Positions 34,874 through 45,152 of a stretch of 64,000 nucleotides of DNA are shown piece after piece. The stretch's first letter is position 1. Each line of letters starts with the position of its first letter. The DNA comes from Clavelina lepadiformis (Eukaryota; Chordata; Ascidiacea; Aplousobranchia; Clavelinidae). The stretch spans positions 682,001-746,000 of the forward strand of contig NC_135248.1 of NCBI RefSeq assembly GCF_947623445.1, in the 5' to 3' direction. The notes beneath the pieces are model-generated. The model was not told the origin of the DNA and made no database searches. It worked only from the letters and a program-made list of their open reading frames with translations. The translations under genes were made by a program, and so were the position numbers.

Positions 34874-35828
34874 AACAATGAGCTCGTTATCGAGAATATT
34901 TTCTTGCGCTCAGGTTTATCAACGCGCCGTTGCTCCTAATGTGCCCTCTAGCACCACCGCACGGACAGACGATTGTTCGAAACCGGTCGGGAAGGGGAGT
35001 TGAAGACGGAGTGAGCGAGAAGCCGAAGTCGTGAAGAAGCGACCATACAGAACAAACAACACGCTTAAAGGAGTTTTAGACTTGCATTGACGAATCGCCT
35101 GACTCCGGGAAAGGGAAACTCAACCCCAATCTGGTCGACAGCTTATTGTGGTCACCTCCGAGAAGCAAGCAAAGGTAAACTCGCTATTGGTGCGTGCGTA
35201 ATTGTCTGTCATTATTACGTCACAAATTATTTAACATAACACAAATAAAATATTCCGATTATATTGCCCTGTTGATTCCTGTGATGAATATTGTATTTGA
35301 TTGGTCGGGACCGGATCACTTTGACGTGTTTTAATCAATCTCTTGTCTATTTAATAAATCGGTGACTTTAATTACAGCGTGAATTAATACAAAAACTGTC
35401 AATTAATTTTAACGTGGCCTATTATTGGCAGTAACTTGTTATTCCATTGCTGCAGTATTAGTGTGAAGAAATTTACAGTAAAATTTGATAGAAAATTGAA
35501 TTTTGAACACAATTTTTTCCAGTTAAAATGTTGTACAATATCTAAGGCTCTGCAGTCTACGGCTTTTTAATTCGATCTGTTTCAAATTCAATTTAAGGTT
35601 CTCACACCTCCATCTCAAGTCTGCATCCACTCACTAACCCTGCCGCCGGACAACGGATGCTTGATGAAATCCAACGTCGATATTTCGTCGCACGGAGCCT
35701 GCCTGGCTTGCTTCTCATCGAGCGGCAACGTCTTATGCCCTCTAGTGGGATATTATTAATGAATAGTTTTAGCGACAAGAGGCGCTGATGATCAGCTTTC
35801 GACCACAAAACTTTTTGTTTGCATCTGT
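34874..35828. other. Moderately GC-rich intergenic stretch
   Basis: 34880-35180 is less AT-rich than its surroundings and ends in a good donor-like AAAG|GTAAAC; it could be a 5' UTR exon of a gene continuing to the right, but nothing downstream supports one. 35600-35790 contains 'tgccctctagtggga', of repeat-like appearance. No coding call is made. Confidence 0.3.
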
Positions 35829-36054
35829 TGCTCGGCCGGGAATCGAACCCACAAGTTTCATGCTGGAGGGCAAAGATTTTACAACCGAGCTAATTAACCC
35901 TTTTTATTTTGCTGCAAATTTCAAATATATATCATTCGAAATCACTGACATAATAAAAAACATATTCCACTAATGTTGCCACTTCACCCGCGTCCCCGGC
36001 CGGCGCCTGAGTTCCAGACGTTGTTAGGTGGCTTAAGGCCGTTAACTTACAGAT

Positions 36055-36116
36055 GGGGTCGGGGTTAGGGAAGGGATTAGGAAGGGAGGGGTGGGGTTGG
36101 GGTAGGGTTTAAAGGG
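36055..36116 (+). other. G-rich tract with strong G-quadruplex potential and telomere-like words
   Basis: Ten runs of three or four G occur within about 60 bases, mostly separated by 1-4 bases (GGGGTCGGGGTTAGGG, then AAGGG..., GGGAGGGGTGGGGTTGGGG, TAGGG). It includes TTAGGG once. It sits between the first two tRNA-like units. Confidence 0.75.
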
Positions 36117-36250
36117 TTTAGAATGGCCCATGGCCGAGGGATAGGACAAAGAGCGGCTTAAGGCCATGGATTGTTTTAGAGTGGCTTATGGCCTTGAATT
36201 GGGTTAAAGGTGGCTTATGGCCGTGAATTGGGCTAGAATGGCTTACGGCC
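36117..36250. repeat. Minisatellite, about 30-bp unit ('tggcttatggccgtgaattgg')
   Basis: Four to five degenerate copies of 'gtggcttatggccgtgaa' plus 'ttgggttagaa' follow each other. The last copy runs directly into the second tRNA-like unit ('ggcttacggccggggatcgaa'), and an earlier 'gtggcttaaggccgttaa' lies at 36029. Confidence 0.65.
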
Positions 36251-36892
36251 GGGGATCGAACCTGGAACCTCTAGCACCGAGTGCAGTGTCGAAGAATACG
36301 AGCTACGTAAGAAGTGGCAACAGAAACCATCGTAAAATTAACGTATTTAAAGAAGCATCAGATGTAGATTCTTGAAAAAGAAAACACAACAGATAAGGAT
36401 TCGAACCCGAGGTCTATTGTTTCAATAGAATTTCCGTTGTGCTCGAGCTATGCAACGGTATTCGCCAATAAAGTTAAAAAGATATATAACCATCAAACAG
36501 CTTGCTGTTTAAATTAATGCGAAAATTTGTTCTGAAGTTCCTTGCGCTTCAATTGACTTCTGTCGCACATTATGAGTTTATGACCTTCGGAGTCTTGTTG
36601 CACCTGCAGAAAGGAGGACAAACGCTGGGGAAGGGATTTGAACCCGAAACTCGTGCAGCCTGGGCTGGGAACTATATATGACAGTTATGTGGTATGTTGT
36701 TAAGAACCTGCCATCTGCGGTAGTGTATTTTATTCCGGTTTAGTCAGATGCGAAAAGAATCAAAGATTGTGGCAGAGTTGAGATTCGAACTCGGGACTTT
36801 TGAACGGCGGAAAAGCGTTTAAACGGAGGCGACATAACACATCACTGTGAGCCGTCAATAAAAACATGGCTTTGTAATTGTTGAAAACCTAA

Positions 36893-37303
36893 CAAGTCCT
36901 AAAGATAGGGAAATCACCTAATTTCTGGATAAGTCGTAAAGATAGGGAAATCACCTAATTTCTGGACAAGTCCTAAAATAGAGAAAGTACCTAATTTCTG
37001 GACAAGTCCTAAAGATTGGGAAAGCACCTAATTTCTGGATAAGTTGTAAACATAGGGAAATCACCTAATTTCTGGATAAGTTGTAAACATAGGGAAATCA
37101 CCTAATTTCTGGACAAGTCCTAAAGATAGGGAAATCACCTAATTTCTGGATCAGTCGGAAAGATAGGGAAATCACCTAAATTCTGGATAAGTTGTAAAGA
37201 TAGGGAAATCACCTAATTTCTGGACAAGTCCTAAAATAGAGAAAGTACCTAATTTCTGGACAAGTCCTAAAGATTGGGAAAGCACCTAATTTCTAGATAA
37301 TTG
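36893..37303. repeat. 37-bp minisatellite, 11 copies, with a 258-bp higher-order period
   Basis: The unit is 'aagtcctaaagatagggaaa' followed by 'tcacctaatttctggac' (37 bases), read 11 times. Two variant units ('ctaaaatagagaaagtac' then 'ctaaagattgggaaagcac') occur as an adjacent pair at about 36965 and again at about 37223, 258 bases apart, which equals seven units. This shows a higher-order duplication. Confidence 0.92.
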
Positions 37304-38854
37304 GGGAATCCCAATTGAGCACGTGACACGTACTTGCGAAATAACCTACCATGATAGTGCAGAGGTATTTACGTCATGCTCAGGTGCAGAGATAAATAAG
37401 CCAGCTTTTGTGCGGGTTCCAATTGTCACACAAGTTTTATTTTTTGTACTTTTTATATGAAATTGCCTAAACTTAGAACTGCCCACTAAACAAAAGCCGA
37501 AAACGGCCAAGGTACGTCCATTTGTGGCGATTTTGCCAAAAAGCTGCTGTTAACCAAAATAATCAATTAACATAAAAAAATTGCAATAGAAACTGGTGGC
37601 ATATTGAGAAAATGATCTCACCTGAATGAGTTACGTAACTATTTTACATAACATAAAACATACTTTAAATGAGTTCAATTTTGTCACAGACTGCAACAGC
37701 GCTGTGCATCAGCTATAATTGAAATTGATGTTTTTCCAAGTTTATTCAAGTTAAATTTGCTTTGGTTCATACATTTCAATAACTTAATAACGTGAAGGAG
37801 GAATGACACGAACGGGGTATATCAGTATAGGCCTATTAGTCTGGTTCCATTAGACTAAGAACATTCCGGGCTATTCTGGTCCGTGTTCATTTATTGCAGC
37901 ATAAATTTCAAGCAGCAAACAAATGAAAAGGAAAAAATGCAGGCAGCAGCATAGAAAGATGATATCTTCTACTGAATTTACATACTAGACATGTCCTCAG
38001 CTTTTATATCCTCCCTTCATAACATCTTGTAGCATCTATCAACAAAACAATATTGAATGACTCAGCATATATATGATATAAGATTTAGCTTTTTCAAAAT
38101 AATTAATTAATTATGCTCGAACTGGGAAAAGTCCAACGCTTCACTACCAGGTAGACAAGATGTACATGTTAATGCTGTACATGGTACAGAAAACATGTGA
38201 ACAAGTGTGCTTTGAAGACATACATACTTTTTTAATGCTCTGTTTGCCTCCTCGACAGTAAAGAGATTATTGAATGTTGTATTTTTTAGAACATCTTCCG
38301 CTTTCAACGATGGACTTAAATTGGAACCAAGGATTAGCGGCGAGTGTAAGATTATTCTGCAAACAATGAAACCAAAGTCATTAGAATTTGTAAACTGTTC
38401 GCTTACAATAGAAAAGTAGCTGCGCTTACGGCAAAAAACGATGTCGTGTCGTTCTTCAACATACGTTTTGGAGGTAGCATGACTGAAAGTGCAAATTAAA
38501 ACTACAAATTTATCAATCATTTGTCTAAACACAATGACGCCACAGAATCTTGATTCTTGATGACGTTATATAAATTGTCTAAGTAGGAACATTTTAAACA
38601 GTTCAAAGTGAAATTTAGCTACTTGGTTGAAAGCTGAATGAAGAAATATTCTTTTACTGAATATTTCGCTGGCTAAGTTTTGTACCACATTAAACTTATC
38701 GGCAGTTTTACATAAAAAAATACAAATTAGGGGAAGCACATTTGTTTTACTTGTTTAACAACTCTGTTATGAAACAAGATTCTGACAAAAATGTCCAAAA
38801 TTAAGGAACAAAATGCAAGTTGAGTTACATGTGAAGCAGATTGGTCTATTTATT
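37304..38854. other. AT-rich intergenic stretch
   Basis: No supported gene. A minus-strand open stretch at 38107-38532 has no recognisable motif or convincing splice context and is not called. Confidence 0.35.
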
Positions 38855-39163
38855 CACTGTAAAAAAAAAATTTTCTTGTTTACATCTAAATGTATGGCAG
38901 CAGTGTCGCCATACAAAATTATGTATTTTTACATTCAAAAGATGTAAAGTGCTTTTACACAAAGCAATTTGTTTTTTCCGAAAACAACGCGTTATGTAAA
39001 TTAACGCATAAGACTGTTAAAATATTAATGATAGTATGTTTATTACAGATCCTATACACATGTTTTCTACATATAATTAGCTGTATTAATGCAAAAATCA
39101 TTACTTTATTAAAAGTAAATCTAGCAATCACCCGCCTTTTATTTACAATTACTTTTATTTACT

Positions 39164-39460
39164 TTACTTTGCATGACAGTGGTGATACGGACAGTTAATT
39201 ACTTCACCATTGAAAATATGACACTTGACATGTTTTACAATATTGTACAGTTGGTTACTCAAAAATTTCAGATTACAATCAGGCTGTGCACGTTTATACA
39301 AATCACAAGAAATGTCAGATTCAGTAAAAGTTCTTTGATATGGTTTTGTCTTATGCTTTCTTTTATAGTAAGACATAATTGAATTATACTTCCTGAAGTT
39401 CAGGTTGCAGTCATCAGCACCACATTTAAACACATAGTTATGCACATTTTGATGAAACAA
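39164..39460 (-). CDS. C2H2 zinc-finger protein of the mobile element
   Basis: 98 residues: 'YVFKCGADDCNLNFRKYNSI' then 'MSYYKRKH' forms a C-x4-C-x12-H-x3-4-H finger, and the C-terminus 'INCPYHHCHAK' starts another. A partner copy at 62259-62462 is nearly identical but shortened by a frame break. In fish genomes similar short zinc-finger genes lie next to SAMD3-like repeat genes, so this may be a DNA-binding subunit; that role is inference. Confidence 0.6.
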   Translation of the reverse strand: MFHQNVHNYVFKCGADDCNLNFRKYNSIMSYYKRKHKTKPYQRTFTESDISCDLYKRAQPDCNLKFLSNQLYNIVKHVKCHIFNGEVINCPYHHCHAK

Positions 39461-39869
39461 AATGTGCTCAAAATACTTTAAATCAGACTAATCAATTTTA
39501 TAATTGTATAAATCACATGCAAATAACAACATTGTCCTCGAAGAAAAATGGTCAGGTAAAACAGAAATACTTGACAGAAATGTCTGGTCACAACTATTCT
39601 TACACAAGTACTTCGAAGTTATTTATTGCGTTGTAGAAAGATAGCAGTTTGCCATTAATTCCTTTTTTCCGTGCTTTTTGGCCATGATGCTTAGTTTTGC
39701 TCCCATGTAGTGGGTCAATATTAGCAAAATTTCTGAAAGCAAACAATACTTTGATGTCAACAAGCAAAAATGCATTCTATTTTTTAAATAAACAGTAGAA
39801 ACAACAAACAAATATCCGCTACTGCTTACAATAACAATGGTGACAAGGTACAGATACTCGTGAACTAAC

Positions 39870-40888
39870 CTTTGCAGTAATTCCAGAGTCGCGCTTAGTT
39901 CTTCAGGATACCTTACATTAAACACGTAGTAGCATGCAGATGGTAAGGTGACAGCTTCAAGGGCAGAATTGATGTAGTCAAAAGCACACTTCTTGTCCAC
40001 GAAAATGTAAAACCTTTTTGAGGTTAACACATCTGGCCCTAACAAAAGGCAAAGTACAGTACAGTAATGCACTACAACTGATAGCACACAAAAATAGTCA
40101 AATTAATTACCATGTGCCACAATGCAAGGGTTCAACGGCACATCTTCATCTTCCTTCAAAGAAAAATATTTTTAGTGTACTATGAGTCTTATACAGTCAA
40201 ATGTTTCTTACTGGATTACGAATCAACATATCAGTATACCATAACTTTCAAATTATTTTCATAAATTAGACATCTGTATCGACATTAGTGGTGCTCACCT
40301 TTAACAAAAGTTCATTTGGATCTTCATGGAAGTACTTACAGAGCATAATTACTACACCAATTATATCTACATCTGTATCTGCATCAACCTTATCTTTTGC
40401 CAAATTGACATCAAAGATAATTCTATGCAAATCTGCATTTTTAGCTGTTGTGCTTGCATGAACTGCAACAATCGCTGCAGTTGATTTTGAAAAATAATTT
40501 GAAACTGATCTAAGGAAACTTGGGTAAGCCTCTTGTAATGTACCATCATCCCAACTTTTCCGAAAAGTATAGGCCACTCTTCTTTCAATTTGTAAATGTC
40601 AAGCTTATTTTCATTGATTACTTTCCGTAGATGCGCATTACTATGAATGTAGATCAATAGCTTGCGCCGTTTGATTGGCTGAAGTATGCTTAAGTTTTCC
40701 TCTTTTAGAAAAGAAAGATCAGCTAAAGTTTCCACACCAAGACTTGCAACGGTGGACAGTAACTTGCTTTTATGTATAAAATGAATATTTGGCAATGCTT
40801 CACTAATGAATCTGTCATTTTCACTGCCACTAAGGTCTTCCGCAGGTGATTCCATATTACAATAGAACAATTTAAAAAACCTAATCAT
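39870..40888 (-). CDS. SAM-domain 'SAMD3-like' protein of the mobile element (multi-exon)
   Basis: The N-terminal exon begins at 40888 (MESPAEDLSGSE) and has a SAM-like segment 'LGVETLADLSFLKEENL' with 'IKRRKLL'. It is followed by 'KLDIYKLKEEWPILFGKVGM', 'TAAIVAVHAST' and 'VIMLCKYFHEDPNELLL' (frames 40888-40367 and 40577-40266; the frame change near 40.5 kb is a splice or a frameshift). A later exon (about 40040-39870) has 'GPDVLTSKRFYIFVDKK' and 'CYYVFNVRYPEELSATLELLQR'. The order KEEWP..F, then H..E, then YYVFN.+YP.......LE..QR is that of the abundant fish genes annotated 'sterile alpha motif domain-containing protein 3-like'. Function is unknown; here the gene is clearly carried by a transposon. 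Confidence 0.6.
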
Positions 40889-42484
40889 ATCTCATATAAC
40901 GTAAAATGTACATACACTAATCATGAAAATAGTCGTAACGTAAAATGAAAAAAATATTATCATCAATCAATCATTTATATTAGTCAACTTTTCAAAGTAA
41001 CTTAATGACAGTGAGTTTTGTTTCGCAAATAAAACAATAAACGGTATGCCAAAATTTCAATGTACAACAAAACCACTAAGGAGGCAGCAAACACTTAAAA
41101 TTAAAGATTTCTCTGATTTTGTTAGACTCTTACGTCTGGCCTAGCAGTTGGCATGCTTCAATGTCCCAGGTTACGTGCAGAATTAGGCTAAAAAATGGCA
41201 TGAAAGTAGGACAAATTAGGTAGCCGATTTTAGGCCAAAAATTCTAGATTTTTCGCCTATGTTAAACAAGTTTTATTCATGTTTTTTGATTGCATTTTAC
41301 GAAATGGTAGTCCAAAGCTACTAAATTGACATGCAAAATTTCAGAGAGTCCCATGCAGGATTTTTCTAGTAACTATATAGTCTTTTAATAAATTCACTGT
41401 AGCCTATAATAAAACAAACAAATATTGCATGGTATTTTTTGGTGTTTGAAGCCTCCTTAAATATACACCTGTTGTGTATAATTCACTAATTGGTAGTGCT
41501 GAAGCAGATGTGAAATGCTCAAATAACCGCATGCTTTAAAATGAGAAACCTTTATCTATTGACCTTGTAAGCATTCAGTGGAAAATAGTCAGTCAAATTA
41601 CAAGATTTAGAGCAACAAAGTTCTCCTAATGGTTTTACAACTTCGTATATTCCTAAGTTGGGTACAAGTATACAACCTCATATAGCCTAGCCTAGTTCTG
41701 TTATTAGATACAATGCAGTTTGCATCAAACCTGACCAAACCCAAAGCAGAACTCATAGACGCATGCCACGTGCAGCAGCAGTTTTCAGAGAAAGAACATA
41801 AAAATCTAAACATTTTTTTCTGAAGAATTGGAAATTTCATAATTTGGAAAAAGGGAAACAAAAATTAACTTTAAACGTTAATTTAATTCAAAAAATGGTT
41901 GTTTATACAATTTTATAGAGTTTAACCAAGACTATAAACCTGTGGAAGCATTTCATGGTACGTTTAGGTCTATGGGTTACATACAAAATATGAATTACAT
42001 ATCTTTTTGATATTTTCATTCCAGCACAAAAATAGAATAAATAAGTTAATATACAAATTAACCTTAAAGAAATTTTTAAAAGAACGTCAAGGATTTGCAA
42101 AAAGTGGTTGTAGTTTTGTTAGAAATTTTTTTCATTATCGTTTTGTTTTCGATCTTATAAATAACAGTAAGCCTAGTATTACAGCCCTAATGACAGAAAT
42201 AGAGCCCACATTTGTATTTGCTTTACTCTATTGAAATACTGTATTTTTTTTATCAATTCTAATTTTTATTCTTAGTGTACTGTTACATAACTTTACCATA
42301 AAATTGCAAACAAATATAAGTTTTATGGTTATACATAAAAAAAAATCAAAAAACAGAAAATGTTTTGTAAATTCTGAAGTGTGTTAGTAAAAAAACACAT
42401 AATTATCTGTCACAAACATCTACATATGTTTTTATGTAAAATAAAATAAAAATGTATGCAATTTTAAGGTTATTTTTTACAGTG

Positions 42485-42934
42485 TTGTTAACTTAACATA
42501 ATGATTGCAATTGGTGACGAGGAAATCAGACTTTCTTGGACTGCTGACCACCAAGTGAAATAAGTGCACGAACATGGATTTCTTCTACTTTTAACATTAA
42601 GAAGCTGCAAATATTTCGAAACATTTTGTTTATAGCAAAATATTTAAGACTAGTATTACAGATATGTCTTGCTTAGTATGTAACATACGAACATACATAT
42701 GTAACATATTAGTGTGTAATATATGACTACGTCTTTTTTAAGTCAAATTTTTAGTCTCTCGCTTCGAACTCCACACAACTACACACAATAAGCTTTAAAA
42801 CTTAGTTAAAACTCACAGTAAGAGGAGAGAACCAAAAACGTCCCACCACCAGGAACTCACAAACCGAACTAACAGGAAAGCGGCGAGAATTTATCAATCA
42901 GCAGGACAAGCCGGCGGCATCATCGTGGTGCGGG
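42485..42934. other. Short stretch between the SAM/zinc-finger element and the P element
   Basis: 450 bases without a gene. The last 8 bases (GGTGCGGG, 42927-42934) are the left target duplication of the P element. Confidence 0.6.
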
Positions 42935-43041
42935 CATAGATATCCTATAAAACACTAGATTGCTCAACTCGCCTCCGGAATTGAAGCCAAATTGAAACTT
43001 TGCGAATCCGCCATTAAGGGACCCAGTCAGTCAGTCCCAAC

Positions 43042-44379
43042 CAAGGCTGCCACTCGTAGGGATTTTACCCTACGGTAGGGTTTTTTGGCCCCTTGTAGGG
43101 TGTAGGGTGACCCTACGGGTTTTTCACCTTTATTCATAGATTTCCTTTTGTTTAAAGTAAAATAAAAATAAATTCAAGTAATAAATTTACTGAATAATGA
43201 CAAAAACACAGTCTAAACCAGGGGTGGCCAAACTGCCGCTCTTTAATGAATTAGCATTGTTGAATTAGACATGCATTTTCCCGGTCTAGACGAGTTGTTT
43301 GATCAGATTATGAAACAATGCGTTGTATCTCATGTAGTAACAATGGACTCATTGTAGTAACAATGGACACTTTAGTTAAGTAAATTGTCAGATTGAAGCT
43401 GTACGTCAGGGCTGACCTAGTTTTAAGTCTTGGTTATGGTTATACTTATACTGTAATTGTAAATTGCAAACAGAGTTGGAGAAGCCCAGCAGGTGGAGAC
43501 TGGAGAGTGAGACAGCAGATGAGCAGAATCAGCAGATTGAACAGACAGGAATCAAGTGATCTTGTTTTGTAGATTTACGACTTTGTGTTGCGCGCGCATT
43601 GCGATGTATAGGATATCCAATTATATCCATGCATCTTTGCAACAAGAATGTTGCAGTGGGCTTATGAAGTTGTCTAATTTGTCATGGACTGTGGAAAGGA
43701 GTAGGCGGTGTGTACTATGTTAATTTGCTTATACCTCAAGGCATGTAGTGTCGGTGCAGAGTAGACCATTTTTAAGAAAAAAAACCTAAGTGTCGGGTAC
43801 CGTAGCCTAGTCAAGTACTGGTATGAGCTAGAAATAGAACCCTTTAAAAACAAACAAACAAAATGCACTGATTATAATAGGCTAGTAAGTAATGGTTAAA
43901 TAGTAGACTGCTAATTGTAATAATACCAGCTGCTGCCTACTAAAACTTAAAATTAATCTGCTGTTGAAATGACCAATGTTTTTCAATCTAATTTCACATA
44001 TTTTTATAATAATACCAATTTGGTCTACACTATTGAATACGATACTTTTATCATTAAATTACAATAATTCTGGTAGATAAGATAACCCTGGTGGTTTATA
44101 TTCTGACTTAGTTGTTGAGTACAAGCACCAAAGAATGTTATCTGCTATTGCTCTTGTTATAAATTCAACATTACTGATATATTCAATCAGTGGAAACGCA
44201 AACGTCAGTAAATGTTGAACTACTTTAGTTCTGGTGCTTTTGAACTGAAACTAAAGTAGTTATAAAGTGCCATAAAACTGCCAAAATTTCTTTTTTTTTT
44301 GTTCAAACTGCGTAGGGAGATGTAGGGTTTTTTTAGGTGTGCTGGTAGGGTTAATTTCTTTTTTTGAGTGGCAACACTG
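43042..44379. mobile_element. Non-autonomous hAT-like element, 1338 bp, inside the P element
   Basis: The left end is CAAGGCTGCCACTCGTAGGG and the right end, reverse-complemented, is CAGTGTTGCCACTCAAAAAA; 'ggctgccactc'/'gttgccactc' define the terminal inverted repeat. It is flanked by a perfect 8-bp duplication GTCCCAAC (43034-43041; 44380-44387). 'gtaggg' words are clustered at both ends (43057-43120; 44312-44351). No transposase frame is seen. Confidence 0.9.
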
Positions 44380-45152
44380 GTCCCAACAGTGGTGCTGAAT
44401 TGTGATGGAGTTGTATCGACAATTGTCTTGTCTCCAGTACGGTATATTTGTAAAAATAGCATAGTTCTAACGTTATACAGAACTTATACGGGCTAGGACT
44501 CTTTATACATCGTAGGATACGCCGATGTCGTATTTAGCCTGGACTACCGTATATTTTGAAAATTCATAGCTTTAGCACGATACGGTATTATTTTAGAGAT
44601 AGGCTACTGGAATAATCGGAGATGGGCATTGATACAGTACCTTCGTACATTACTTTGTAATACCATGTTCCGAATCTCAGACAGGAATGTGTTACATTGT
44701 AAGCTATACCGTCAATACCGGATTATTTTTTTCTTTTAGTCGTCTCAAGTTCTCAACAGCTAGGCTAGTTGCCATCGGTACTTTTATAGTGATAGTTTCA
44801 AGATTTTGAGAGATTTATGCCTAGGCTAGTTTTGGTGCTATGCCAGTACTTTCAAAGTCAAAGTATTGACTGCACACATCTGGAAATATGTTCAGTTAAC
44901 TGTAGTCTATAGGCCTAGTTTTCTATTGTGCCACACTTTAACTACAAATAAGAATCTGATTTGTTGGACCCTATTGTAAAACATGTAAAATTTGGTAAAA
45001 AAGGACATAAACATTTAGCCAAATTTATTTACATGTACAATTTTACAAAACAAAAGAGATAAAACAAAACCATTCACTAATCACTACTACATACATTACT
45101 ATGTCAATGACTGACATTTGAAATTAAACAGTAACGAGTCATCCACTTGTCA
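44380..45152. other. 3' non-coding part of the P element
   Basis: The stretch between the hAT-like insertion and the end of the transposase gene. I see no open frame with a motif. 'taggcta' words are frequent. Confidence 0.4.

Larger units (their letters stand above)
35829..36840 (-). repeat. Cluster of five tRNA-like sequences, all on the minus strand
   Basis: On the minus strand, B-box words GGTTCGATTCC, GGTTCGATCCC, GGTTCGAATCC, GGTTCAAATCC and AGTTCGAATCT occur at about 35838, 36251, 36397, 36633 and 36782. In the first three, an A-box-like TAGCTCG(G/A) lies about 45-55 bases upstream, as in a tRNA. Stem pairing is poor (for example the T stem of the first has mismatches), so they are more likely tRNA-derived SINE heads or tRNA pseudogenes than working tRNAs. 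Approximate units: 35829-35898, 36239-36315, 36391-36462, 36627-36690 and 36770-36840. Confidence 0.5.
38855..42484 (-). mobile_element. 3.6-kb DNA element with inverted ends, encoding zinc-finger and SAM-domain proteins (copy 1)
   Basis: The left end CACTGTAAAAAA (38855) matches the reverse complement of the right end (TTTTTTACAGTG, ending 42484). A second copy begins with the same bases at 61849, abruptly inside a hAT gene, which proves mobility and fixes the left border. The two copies are about 95% alike for 1.7 kb by eye. Coding capacity is on the minus strand: a SAM-domain protein (40888 to about 39870) and a C2H2 zinc-finger protein (39460-39164). I could not define a clean target duplication, and no DDE transposase motif is evident, so the superfamily is open. 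Confidence 0.75.

Noticed and set aside
35829-35898. Functional tRNA gene call for the best tRNA-like unit
   Set aside because: A- and B-box words are good, but T and acceptor stems do not pair well, so it is kept only as a tRNA-like repeat.
36893-37303. Regularly spaced repeats that might suggest a CRISPR array
   Set aside because: The repeats are contiguous 37-bp units without unique spacers, in a eukaryotic genome. It is a minisatellite.
38107-38532. 141-residue minus-strand open frame left of the SAM/zinc-finger element
   Set aside because: No motif, no splice context, outside the element border and absent from copy 2. Possibly chance in AT-rich DNA.
41607-42234. Short frames in the right part of the SAM/zinc-finger element
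   Set aside because: Very AT-rich, rich in Phe/Lys/Ile and without motif. More likely non-coding end of the element.
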